Shown here one piece after another: positions 55,065 through 64,000 of a stretch of DNA of 64,000 nt. Below the pieces are notes generated by a model that had not been told where the DNA came from, did not search any database, and saw only the letters and a list, made by a program, of their open reading frames with translations. The DNA is taken from positions 2,852,001 through 2,916,000 of the forward strand of contig MSED01000015.1 in NCBI GenBank assembly GCA_002099365.1. The letters run 5' to 3'. Source of the stretch: Phialophora verrucosa (lineage: Eukaryota; Ascomycota; Eurotiomycetes; Chaetothyriales; Herpotrichiellaceae). Every line of letters begins with the position of its first letter. The first letter of the stretch is position 1. The position numbers and the translations under genes were made by a program.

Positions 55065-57559
55065 CCTGCTCGCCAGACTTATTGCAGGAGAGGGTGTTGC
55101 TTTCTCATATTGAGCTGCTTCGAGATCGTATCGAAGGCGCACGATTTACTCAGTCACGTGGCATTCAGGAGCCCACATTATATAATCCTCGCTTAACCTG
55201 CCGATTCAGCACGGAGCACTTAGTTGTCTTTCGGATTCATCTTCTGCACCACGAGATGATTGAGATGCAAGAATCTAGGTACCTACTGATGTGAGCGACA
55301 CAAGAATTCCCCCAGAATGTACCGGGAAGTCTTAGACCGGGCACATCCAGCCTGAACCACCAAGGCCCGTGCCGATGCTCGATGCATGTTCTGCACTTTG
55401 GCTGCCAACATCTACTCGGCATCTGCTTCTGGAATAATTTGCCCGATATCATGAAGCAAAGCCGCAGCTATTATGTGGATATCTGCTGAGTTTTAAAGAG
55501 CAAGGTAAGCCCATTGGCGTGAATCGTTTGATTCGCTATATCATTTCCCGAGTGTAATCACTTTCCCCCTGCGTGTCGACTTGACTTCCCCACGGCCGAA
55601 TCAAACCGGCTCCCAATGTGGTCGTCTTAAGCCGATCGTCCCCCTGTCCGTGGTCTAATCCGAATCATGTTGTTCCACCGTGGCACGGGGGTTAAGCTCA
55701 TGCGAGCTTACACTTGAAAAGGGCCGCTGGAGCGACAAACCGAACGAGCCTCGCCTCTGCAGATCTATCAGATTCTGACAGGGCATTGAACAGAACATAG
55801 GGCGCGTTCGTCCCCAACTGGGAGACGATCGTTATCAAAGGATGTCGTCCTCGTGTTCATGCCTACCTTGAACGCCAGGATTTCGAACTTGACCATTTCA
55901 CGACGGTGAGGTGCGTCCTGAGACGAACATCATTTTCCACGGCAAAGCTTTGATGGCTTTACCCCTTGGGCAGTCCTGGGATACGTCTTCGGCGGCGCCC
56001 TCGACTCCATCCAATACCGTCCGCCCGCTCTTGTCGTCGTTGACGGGACCTTGAACTCTGGCCGAACTTGTCCGGCGGGCAAGGCTGGCTCCGCGATCGG
56101 CACACAAGTCTTCATCCCGACTCAAGATTCGTTCATCGACACGCAGATTGGGCGCAGGCAGTGTTCCTTAACGGTCCCGGATTCGCCGCCACGGATTAGA
56201 TCGTCGCTTGGGTGTTCAGCCAGACCGGGATCAGAAGCTGGTAAGCGAGGACACAAGAATTCAGGACTTGCCTCGCCGAGAATAGGCATGAGGGGACGTT
56301 TGGGGAAAGTTTGATGCATGAGGTGAGTTCAAGGCCAAAGTCACCAGAACATCGTGATTATGAACGCGAACTGGACCGTCCTGGGCTGGACTGGACTTGA
56401 CCTGACTTTGGCGCTCATATTGGACGAGGCCTCAATTGGCCATGGCATCATATGCCCTGTAACCTGTACGCCCGTGACGCTGTATCCGTCAACCGGCTCA
56501 TCTACACCCCGTACAGCGCAAGCGTGGCTTTACGCACGAAAGTCAAAAAGCCGCCGTGATTGGCGTGGGATATGTATAAGCCGTGCCTCGGCTGGCGTCC
56601 CCTGCATGCGAGTCAGGTAGCTTGGTCTGGCGCTTCAATTTACCCGACGACAACATTACGGCCGATGTTTGGCTGTACCCAGCAGATGGGGTTTGAGGTC
56701 CTGGGCCTCGTCCTATCCAAGCAGAACACCGATGTGGAAGCTCGACATCCGCAGCACGAATACACGGTACACCTTCCAACCGGTGTTGGCGTTGCCGCAA
56801 TCAGCCAAGGCCAGCTCATCAGTCAACAAGCGGGACGCACAGACGGTGTGCATATATGCATGCATCCCATGCCATGTTGTGGTGCGCGCGCATGAGTGGC
56901 TGTGACTGTGGTCAAGAGCGTCGTTGATTTCGTGGCTTATCAGTCAGCATATCATATTATGCCGTCTTAATGGGCGCGATGTGTATGTACTGCGCACGGA
57001 TTTCGACCATCAACGTGCCCTCCTGGACATTTGTTCGTCTTACAGTACAGGACTGCTGTCCTGTCTGGCCGGCTGCTGGTGCCCTTACTTGGATTGACTA
57101 AGCTCGCGAGCTCGGGGTATTTCCGTCGTTCAGTGGAGTAATTATGGTGAATATTAGAGGACTGCACTCCGTGATCACGAAGCTTTCCGACGGAACTAGA
57201 GTTGCAATACCGTGTACGGGTCGAGTACACACAACCGAGCGAGGTTCGTGTTCAACGCAAGCCGTCATGCGGCAGTTGTCTGGTTGCCGGATCTGGAATA
57301 TTTGCGATGTATGTATCGTAGACGGCGGAGATACGATGAGCACGAAGTGCAGCCCACCGGAGAGTCGCCGGACTAAGGCCATATCCAGCATTGAATCGTC
57401 ACAGTTCACTGCGAATTTTTTTTCTTTGCCAGTAAGGCTACAACCCCCCTTATTCGTGACTTTACATGCCGAAGCGAAAAAAGTCAGATTCATCATCATA
57501 CGACCGACCCACCGACTTGCGATAACGCCGCCAACGAACCCGCCTCCCCTTTCTCGGAC
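55065..57559. other. Long intergenic region with a possible decayed gene
   Basis: About 2.5 kb between EMC1 (-) and the DUF3468-type regulator (-). Most of it shows nothing. The exception is 55800-56260, described separately. Confidence 0.4.
55800..56260 (+). pseudogene. Possible decayed coding sequence, family unknown
   Basis: Three protein-like stretches follow one another in different plus-strand frames: 55802-55910 (GAFVPNWETIVIKG...), 55950-56160 (FDGFTPWAVLGYVFGGALDS, then VVVDGTLNSGRTCP and IGTQVFIPTQDSFIDTQIG), and 56150-56250 (AQAVFLNGPGFAATD, a TAG stop, then IVAWVFSQTGIRSW). The middle stretch has few Arg residues and a balanced hydrophobic content, unlike the chance frames around it. 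No intron joins the pieces cleanly and I cannot name a family. It may be a relic, or chance. Confidence 0.3.
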
Positions 57560-59410
57560 TCAGAATTCGATCAATTTTCGCAGACTTGTATCCTGTAGTC
57601 GCGGGTAGTAGAGGTAATTCTCCCGCAGCAACTTCGTGACGTCTTCGAAGCTGCCGAACTCCAGATTTGTGGCAACCAGGTAACTGAATCGCGTGCTGAA
57701 GAACCTGTCTTGCTGTGGCACGGGATCGCCCTTTCGTTCCAGCTCAGGCCGCATGAACACGTCCTCGACGTAGGCGCCCACCGAATAGATCCAGAGCACA
57801 TCGTACGTGTGATTGTCTAGAACGAGGGAGAAATCATCTGCCCCAGGCCGGATGGCTTCCATCACGGCCGCCAACTCCATGTGATAACGCTTGCTCTCGC
57901 GGAAGACACCGGCCGGTTGATAGTGTTCTTCGAAGATGCAGCGGTCGAACATGCGCATAGCAACGCATAAAGCGAACTCGTACGTCAGCGCGAGGGGGGA
58001 GGGAGGCGCCGTGCCGACCCTCCCGGGTACGTAGAGTGTTAGGATTGGAGTTCCCTCGCGTTTGGCAGCTTCGTTGAGGTCGCACCAGTAATGGAGGGTC
58101 CGCGCTCGGAGGGAGATTTTACGGGCATGCGACCACCGAAAGATCTGTGTCGCGCTGGAGGCTTTTGATGTAGCGTATTTGAACTTGAGATCTTCAACAG
58201 CCAGTAGCTCCTTCATATCGTCAAATATGGCTCTCAATTTTGGGGTGACGTTGGTTGACTTGGGAGACAAAAGAGACGGCGTTTGGGGGAACGCAAGTCT
58301 CAGATCATCGTATAGCGGCGAGGAGTCCTTCAGCTCTGGACTCCACTGGCGTGCGCGCCATGGCCCAGGATCGAAGTCGCCAATCTCCATCACAGGACGG
58401 GCGCGCAAGCCGGCAGCCAGGTTCACCACTGCTCCGAGTAGAATCTCCTTTTCCATACGGCCGATGGCGGACCACCCTCCCATCGTATCGAGGATCTTCT
58501 TGGAAGCCGTCAGGTGAACAACAGCAGCCCTGATATTGCCACTGAGCATTTCAGCGGCCGAGAGCCAGCAGCAAGCTTCGAAGATCCGCTTCAGCTTTAT
58601 AGGATCTCCTGTCCTGCGCTGCTCTTCGATTGATTCTTGGAGGGATCTCAACGCCTGAAACTTGTGCTTTTCGCCGGCGACCAGTGACTGTTCGTATGGC
58701 AGGCCTCGAATTCTCTGCCTGCTTCCACTACTATAGTACGAATGGGCAACGATCGCATGACTTGACGCCTTGTCTGAGATAAAAGGCGGCATTTTTTTCA
58801 GAGACTCGGCGGTGAGGGCACCATGATTGTGGCGCAATGCTATCTCCGAGGGCCAAGTGTTTTGCATCGATTGGGCTCGAGCTTGTTGGAGTAACAAGTG
58901 CTCCAGTGCGCTGACAGGTACAACGGTCGAATTGAATGGATCCGTGTTACCCTTGAACAATGGGATGGAAATTTCGGTGGAAACCACTGGCATTTCGTTC
59001 TCGTCCCTTCTGACTTCCTTTCTCCTACGTCCCACATTTGCTTCTCTGTCTGTGACATTGCTGGGGCGCTGAGTTACAACGCGATACCTGTGAAAAGGTT
59101 GGTCCTTTTGGTTGTATTTCTGCCAGGGCTTTGCACTCTCTTGCGATGATACCCGTCCAGGAAGCGTAACAGTCGTTGTCGACGGGGACGTCCTCCCTTC
59201 ACTCAACGGAGGATCTGAATGCACCGGTGATTCGAGTGAACTTTCGTCGTCGTCCTCTGCCTGATCCGCGGCTTGCTTCCGGTGCTTCGGGTGAGAAATT
59301 GTTGCTGCGTGAGAGCGAGCTTCAGCTCTGATAAGTTCTTGTTCTCGCTTGCTCGCGGGAAAAGGATGAGAATTGACAAAGCGAACTGCGGTTGGCTTCT
59401 TGGCCGCCAT
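57560..59410 (-). CDS. Fungal regulator-like protein, DUF3468/tachykinin-like family (no Zn2Cys6 cluster)
   Basis: Single-exon gene, 616 residues, ATG 59410. The N-terminus (VRFVNSHPFPASKREQELIR, then AEARSHAATISHPKHRK) is the 'F-V-N-x-x-x-P......R-x-H/A' block of the group often named tachykinin-family protein in fungal annotations. The middle carries the entry motif IPLFKGNTDPFNSTVVPV, and the rest is the helical regulator domain of fungal Zn-cluster factors: IFEACCWLSAAEMLSGNIRA, AVVHLTASKKILDTMGGWSA, and LTYEFALCVAMRMFDRC. No CysX2CysX6Cys cluster is present, which is normal for this group, so DNA binding is not shown. The regulator pseudogene at 1.5-2.7 kb belongs to the same broad family, but I cannot show they are recent copies. 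Targets are unknown. Confidence 0.82.
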   Translation of the reverse strand: MAAKKPTAVRFVNSHPFPASKREQELIRAEARSHAATISHPKHRKQAADQAEDDDESSLESPVHSDPPLSEGRTSPSTTTVTLPGRVSSQESAKPWQKYNQKDQPFHRYRVVTQRPSNVTDREANVGRRRKEVRRDENEMPVVSTEISIPLFKGNTDPFNSTVVPVSALEHLLLQQARAQSMQNTWPSEIALRHNHGALTAESLKKMPPFISDKASSHAIVAHSYYSSGSRQRIRGLPYEQSLVAGEKHKFQALRSLQESIEEQRRTGDPIKLKRIFEACCWLSAAEMLSGNIRAAVVHLTASKKILDTMGGWSAIGRMEKEILLGAVVNLAAGLRARPVMEIGDFDPGPWRARQWSPELKDSSPLYDDLRLAFPQTPSLLSPKSTNVTPKLRAIFDDMKELLAVEDLKFKYATSKASSATQIFRWSHARKISLRARTLHYWCDLNEAAKREGTPILTLYVPGRVGTAPPSPLALTYEFALCVAMRMFDRCIFEEHYQPAGVFRESKRYHMELAAVMEAIRPGADDFSLVLDNHTYDVLWIYSVGAYVEDVFMRPELERKGDPVPQQDRFFSTRFSYLVATNLEFGSFEDVTKLLRENYLYYPRLQDTSLRKLIEF

Positions 59411-61557
59411 GTCGTTCTACCTTCGCCAACTGATCGCGGGTGGCCGCATGTCGAGAAAGAGGGTTGACGGTGGGAGTATGAGCAAGCGAGCCAAGGCGCA
59501 ATGAGTGATGGCTGGACTCCAAGAGCAGACGCACCAAGTCCTGGCTTCGTCGATAAAGCCAGGCGACGGTGGGAGCTTGATAAAGAAGAAGGATTGACTG
59601 CCCGATTTCGCCCACGCCACTGTGAGGCAAACTGAGTAGAGCTTACGAGCAATCTCGGCCAAAGCATCGAATGGCCTTCATACGAGAAATGGGGTTACCC
59701 CGGTATGGGTGCTTTCTGTAATGTCGTATGGTGCCAGAGGCAGGCACCAGGATGACAATCCATGTGGATGCATAGGCTGCAAGTCACCTAGATTGAGTGC
59801 CGAGGTGCATATTAACGATACGCTTGCTGCATCAGCAAAGTGGTCGCTCGTTCCGGAAGGTTAATGATTGGTGTGAGGAAATCGAAGAAGCCTCGAAGAG
59901 GGTGTGGTATTCCGGATTCTGACAAGGGCCTGTCGACTATATCTCGGCGCTACCAGATGTCTGGTAAGAGGCATGTTTCCGTCTGTTAGTCTCCGCTGAA
60001 GACAGTTCTTTGGTCGCCAGGAGCCCAACATTTGCATCAGAAGAGAGACATTTGACGAGCATGCTGTGTCTGTGCGAGATGCATCATGGCCCCAAGGCAA
60101 TGCCCAGATTCAGGTTAGGGCCCGGCCGGGCCCCCTTGAAGCCCGTCGGGGAGGCGCTCATGCCCGAAAGCTGGAGGGGGGTCGTGGGGGCTGAGAAGAA
60201 TGCGATGATTTGCCCACACTTGCAGCGCCATGTTGCTTCTGGTGTGGTCTGCCATCATTCTGCCCAGATTGACTTTGCTGAACACCTGGACTGTGTAGTT
60301 CTGGAAGGCAAGGACACTCAAACCCTGGAAGTCGCGATTCAGCGGGGCGGAGCTGGGCGCGGAAGAGACAGTCTTCGCGCATGTTTGGGAAGGTGATGAC
60401 AGCTTGGTGAAGCAGGACAGACCTTGACAGCCATGGTGGCGCTGAGGTCGGTATGACACTCTGGCGCGTGCAAGTACGGGATGACCGTGAGCAGCACTGG
60501 ATGTAATCCTGTCGCGAAGTGATCAGGGAAACGAAATGGCAGCAGAAATGATTTGCAAAAGTGAACGATTTCGCCACGGTCGACACAGCTCACTCTGACG
60601 CGGAACAAGTGCAACTCGACAGCGCGAGACGTTGGCGGTGTGAGATGGCCCGCGTCTACGAGTAGGTACTCAGGTACAAGTACTTTCTCTTCTTGCTCGA
60701 GAGGACTCTGCAAGCGCAGGTTTTCTTGGGATGTCGTTGGTTTATGTTGAGACCCGGAAGTTGAACCTTGCTTAGTCGTGGCTTACTGTATTCATGAACT
60801 CTGGCAAGGCTGAAGAGGTATCGACCCCGCCTAACTTTAGGGTTTCTTTCTTGGTGTCAATGAGTGCAGATGTACTTTGTACCCAGTACAGGCCGGTCAG
60901 GTCACGCGACGGGCGTGAAATCCTAGAGATACGAGTACGATACTCTCACCCTGCTTGGTGGCTACCATCTGAAATCGAATGTCCATGATGAGGTTGGTCT
61001 TTAACTCTCTCATGGCTGACACCCAGGTAGCCTTCCATTATACTCCCAAGGCCGAAGCTTGAGTTGCAGACTGCAAGGTCGACTGGTCGACACATCAACG
61101 CGGTACTCGTACTCGTGCGCGCTACATAAGGCCCTGTGTGTGCGGAGTCAGCCCTTCAAGTCTTTCCCGTGTCGAGTGTCGAGGTGCGGAGAGCCGCTCA
61201 CTTCCCAAAGAAAGTTCTCGAAACAACGATGGATCCCTGTTTGGCTCGCACCACGTCATGGGTCCAGCTGGCCGTTGCGCTCCTCTCCCACTGCTCACGG
61301 CTTCAGACCACTTTCACTGTAGTTCCTGGTCCAAATTTGATCTCTGCTTCCATTGAGATTTTGCTCGAGCGTTCCAGTGCTTCCACCGTCACGAGCCAAA
61401 ATCCCGCATCCGTGTTTCGTTTCCACGCGGCCTAGTCACCCACGACTCACTCTATTTCTTCCTGTCGACCAGTCTTACTACTTCTTCCCTCAAACAAAAG
61501 TACCTCGAACCTCAAACCCAACACAAAATTCGCAACCAATCATAATTACACCGCACG
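59411..61557. other. Divergent intergenic region, no gene seen
   Basis: About 2.1 kb between the DUF3468-type gene (-) and the DnaJ gene (+). Several open frames of 60-140 codons overlap one another around 60000-60700 and match nothing I know. The right part holds the DnaJ promoter, including the heat-shock element. Confidence 0.45.
61210..61222. promoter_or_regulatory. Perfect three-unit heat-shock element upstream of the DnaJ gene
   Basis: GAAAGTTCTCGAA fits GAAnnTTCnnGAA exactly, the binding site of the heat-shock factor trimer, and lies 336 bp upstream of the DnaJ ATG. Nine fixed bases in either orientation would be met by chance about once in 130 kb, so its place ahead of a chaperone gene is meaningful. 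Sis1-type genes are HSF targets in yeast. Confidence 0.65.
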
Positions 61558-62655
61558 ATGGTAGCAGAAACCAAACTCTACGACGCCCTCTCCGTCTCCC
61601 CTTCGGCGTCACAAGATGATATTAAAAAGGCCTATCGAAAGGCAGCCTTGAAATGGCATCCGGATAAAAACAAAGACAGTCCAAACGCTGCCGAGAAGTT
61701 TAAAGAAGTGTCCCAGGCATATGAGATTCTGTCAGATCCTGAGAAGAGAAAAGTGTACGATCAATATGGCTTGGAATTCCTGCTGAGAGGTGGGCAAGCT
61801 CCACCGCCAGGCGCTGAAATGCCCGATGGCATGCCTGGTGGTGGATTTGGTGGTATGCCAGGTGGTTTCAGTTTTGGAGGGATGCCTGGTGGCGGTACTC
61901 GAACGTTCCACTACTCTACAGGCGGCGGTGGAGGAGGCTTCAACTTCTCAGATCCCAACGACATTTTCGCCCAATTCGCCCGCAGCACCGGTGGATCAGG
62001 TGATGACGATCCTATCTTCAATCTATTCGGTGGTGGCTTTGGACAAAGTGGGAGAAGTGCTGGAAGCCGACGGGGCACAGGCAATTTCTCGACCAAACAG
62101 CCAAGGCCGCAGACGCCAGAAGTTACCGTCATCGAGCGACCACTGCCGGTTACCCTGGAAGAACTGTCCACGGGCGCACACAAGAAGCTGAAGATCAAGA
62201 GAAAGACATTCAACGCCCAGGGCCAACGCATAAGCGAAGACAAGCTCCTGGAGATGGACATAAAACCTGGTCTGAAGGCTGGTTCGAAGATCAAGTTCGC
62301 TGGGGTCGGAGATCAGGAAGAGGGCGGGACTCAAGACATGCACTTCATCGTCACAGAAAAGCCGCACCCGACTCTCACCCGCGAAGGCGACAATCTGATA
62401 ACAACGATCGAGTTGGACCTGAAAGAGGCACTCACTGGTTGGAAGCGGACCGTCACGACCATTGATGGCAAGCAATTGAATGTCTCAGGTGCAGGACCGA
62501 CTCAACCTGGTCATGAAGAACGTTTCCCAAGTCTAGGCATGCCGATCAGCAAGAAGCCCGGCGAAAGAGGCGACTTTATTGTCCGAGTCAAAGTGAACTT
62601 TCCACGGTCACTGACTGCTGCGCAGAAGACAAAGATTAAGGAGGCATTGTCATAA
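61558..62655 (+). CDS. SIS1: Class B (type II) Hsp40, Sis1-like DnaJ protein
   Basis: Cytosolic/nuclear Hsp70 co-chaperone, 365 residues in a single exon. J domain at residues 5-70 ([20 protein letters not shown]) with the HPD motif in [18 protein letters not shown], and [18 protein letters not shown] Gly/Phe/Met-rich region follows (about 75-180, units [10 protein letters not shown] and [11 protein letters not shown]). Two C-terminal substrate-binding beta domains come next ([29 protein letters not shown], then [18 protein letters not shown] and [11 protein letters not shown]), with no zinc finger between them, so it is type II. The C-terminal dimerisation part ([19 protein letters not shown]) ends KEALS; no EEVD-like or CaaX end. 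The start has good context and directly precedes the J domain. Confidence 0.94.
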   Translation: MVAETKLYDALSVSPSASQDDIKKAYRKAALKWHPDKNKDSPNAAEKFKEVSQAYEILSDPEKRKVYDQYGLEFLLRGGQAPPPGAEMPDGMPGGGFGGMPGGFSFGGMPGGGTRTFHYSTGGGGGGFNFSDPNDIFAQFARSTGGSGDDDPIFNLFGGGFGQSGRSAGSRRGTGNFSTKQPRPQTPEVTVIERPLPVTLEELSTGAHKKLKIKRKTFNAQGQRISEDKLLEMDIKPGLKAGSKIKFAGVGDQEEGGTQDMHFIVTEKPHPTLTREGDNLITTIELDLKEALTGWKRTVTTIDGKQLNVSGAGPTQPGHEERFPSLGMPISKKPGERGDFIVRVKVNFPRSLTAAQKTKIKEALS

Positions 62656-63473
62656 GACAGATGCTAGGAGCGTACGAGTGTGATGTGGCAGAGCTGCATA
62701 TAACTGCCCCAGCACGGGGCGAGCCGAGATCGAGGAGGCTGGGCAGGACCGCCCGACATCAGAAAGCTCCAAGAACTCGCCGAATGACATCTCAAAAAGC
62801 AGAGGAGAGGGAGGATGAGGAGAGAAATGCCGGTTGGCGCTTCTCTGCAGAAAGACAACTATCCATGTCTTAAAAAATGCACTCCTCCGCGGATGATGAG
62901 AGACGCGCAAGAGAGAACATGATACCCACTAACGAGATAGGCATTGTCATCGAGATGTCCTAGACACTGGCACTTCCAACGCCAGCTCATATGACTGTTC
63001 AGACCGAGAGTCCAGCTTAACGACGTCCCCTTGGAGGATGCTCGATGATAAATGAAAAACAAGTCAACTTCACGAAATGCACGGCATTAGGTAGCGACGG
63101 CGTTCAATCGGGGGTGTAAGGAATGTTTTGAATTCTGCGCATTCAGGCAACGAATTGAGGTCAATGGCATCAGAGATGGCGTTTGCTACAGGCCGTTGAG
63201 GAGTGGCCACCGTCCTGCCTATTTTCTAGACAATTCGCATGAACCCTGGTTTTTGATCCTCCACAAAGACTTCACAATACTACCAAAAATCCACGTCGCA
63301 TTGACACTCCTGTTTCTTCAACTTTACCGTTTTGTGTGTTTATTCTGATGCGTGTGTAACAGTGTTGAGTGTCGAAGATATATATTCTGTAAACTTGAGC
63401 TCATTTCGTTCGTCATTCCCAACTTCGCTTGATACCCGTTGCTCAATCACGCTAAACACACCGTCGGCGGTAC
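62656..63473. other. Convergent intergenic region, no gene seen
   Basis: About 820 bp between the DnaJ gene (+) and the epimerase (-). No supported coding signal. Confidence 0.5.
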
Positions 63474-64000
63474 TCACAACTTCTCCACCGGGGCACCCAC
63501 GTCCACCTCGGCGATTTGATCCACGCCTTCATACTTGGGCACATCAAGCCCATACTTGGCCGCGACGTCCTGGCTCAAGAACCTGCCGCCAATGAAATGT
63601 CTCTTCCCCCTAAAGAACTTGACGCTCGGTTTCGCCGCGGTGAGCGAGATCAGATACTCGGGCATGAAATCGTGGCCGACGAACTCCTCGCTCGGAGGGC
63701 CGGACTCGACGTCCCACGACGAGGGGGTGTCGACCGCCAGCACGGGGACCTTGGAGGAGATGATCGACGAAAGAACCTTGTCGAAGGGCGCCCGCACGGG
63801 GGGTTTGAAGCTGAATCCGAACAGCGCGTCGACCACGAGGTCCGCGCGGGCCAGTTCGGCCGTGAAGTCCTCGGGCGTGGAGAGGAAGGGGACGTGCAGA
63901 TGGTGGAGCTGCTTCTGGAGGCCCGTGAAGATGGCCGCGTTGGTGGGTTTGGGGTAGTAGATCTTCGGGTTGTAGCCGTAGTGGTAGAGGTGGCGGGCGC
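63474..64000 (-). CDS. NAD(P)HX epimerase (YjeF N-terminal domain), C-terminal part
   Basis: Metabolite-repair enzyme that interconverts the R and S epimers of hydrated NADH/NADPH so that the partner dehydratase can restore the cofactor. The 5' end lies beyond the right edge; 175 residues are visible. Family blocks are ARHLYHYGYNPKIYYPK (Rossmann strand after the GPGNNGGDG loop, which is off the window), ARADLVVDALFGFSFKPP (with the conserved DALFG), VPVLAVDTPSSWDVESGPP (the D-x-P-S-G/S-W-x-V loop) and YLISLTAAKPSVKFFRGKRH. The last residues (AEVDVGAPVEKL) end at the stop 63474. Third positions are GC-rich. No intron is needed in the visible part. Confidence 0.9.
   Translation of the reverse strand, partial: ARHLYHYGYNPKIYYPKPTNAAIFTGLQKQLHHLHVPFLSTPEDFTAELARADLVVDALFGFSFKPPVRAPFDKVLSSIISSKVPVLAVDTPSSWDVESGPPSEEFVGHDFMPEYLISLTAAKPSVKFFRGKRHFIGGRFLSQDVAAKYGLDVPKYEGVDQIAEVDVGAPVEKL

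Noticed and set aside
1..64000. CACGTG sites as evidence for a phosphate or sulfur regulon
   Set aside because: I noted sites near 15315, 23250, 32684, 39427 and 55155. About 16 are expected by chance in 64 kb (64000/4096), so there is no enrichment.
1..64000. tRNA or 5S rRNA genes
   Set aside because: I looked for B-box-like GGTTCGANTCC and 5S-like starts on both strands by eye. The near matches fall in coding exons or lack the partner box. tRNAscan-SE would be decisive.

Overview
The window is nuclear DNA from a filamentous ascomycete (Pezizomycotina). The support is: genes on both strands with short introns of mostly 46-124 nt; GT/AG borders and CTAAC-like branch points; and fungal gene families such as sphingolipid C9-methyltransferase, Mic19, Gin4-type kinase, fungal CorA-like proteins, LaeA-like methyltransferase and DUF3468-type regulators. 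I cannot place it to genus. I see no rRNA, tRNA, CRISPR array, intact transposon, or PKS/NRPS gene.

Layout. 0-7 kb: the 5' part of POP1 (-), a decayed fungal regulator gene (-), an AP-1-like bZIP factor (+) and a Prx5-type peroxiredoxin (-). 8-12.2 kb: three plus-strand genes, namely an NTF2-like (DUF1348) protein, an ERD1/EXS membrane protein and the sphingolipid C9-methyltransferase. 12.2-16.8 kb has no gene I can support. 16.8-25 kb: a PHO84-type phosphate permease, a CorA-like membrane protein and a secreted glycerophosphodiester phosphodiesterase, all +. 25-31 kb: a secreted S28 serine peptidase (-) and an unnamed protein with a trypsin-like His/Asp/Ser pattern (+). 31-35 kb: a divergent pair of methyltransferases. 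35-44 kb: a nuclear-looking Lys-rich protein, a GNAT protein with an N-terminal PIP-box-like motif, Mic19, a single-pass membrane protein with a Ser/Thr stalk, and an ABM-like protein. 44-64 kb: a Gin4/Nim1-type kinase, a fasciclin protein, EMC1, a DUF3468-type regulator, a Sis1-like DnaJ and the 3' part of an NAD(P)HX epimerase.

The window reads mainly as ordinary chromosome with housekeeping genes (POP1, Mic19, EMC1, DnaJ, epimerase) mixed with transport, secreted and regulatory genes. ERD1, PHO84 and the GDPD all touch phosphate handling, but they are spread over 16 kb with other genes between, so co-regulation is only a hypothesis. I found no clear new multi-gene system. The items most worth a second look are the trypsin-like protein, the PIP-box/GNAT fusion, the divergent methyltransferase pair, the regulator pseudogene, a perfect heat-shock element upstream of the DnaJ gene, and possible reading-frame damage at the end of the peroxiredoxin.

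Intron borders were derived by hand from frame continuity, splice consensus and protein-family agreement. No transcript data were available.
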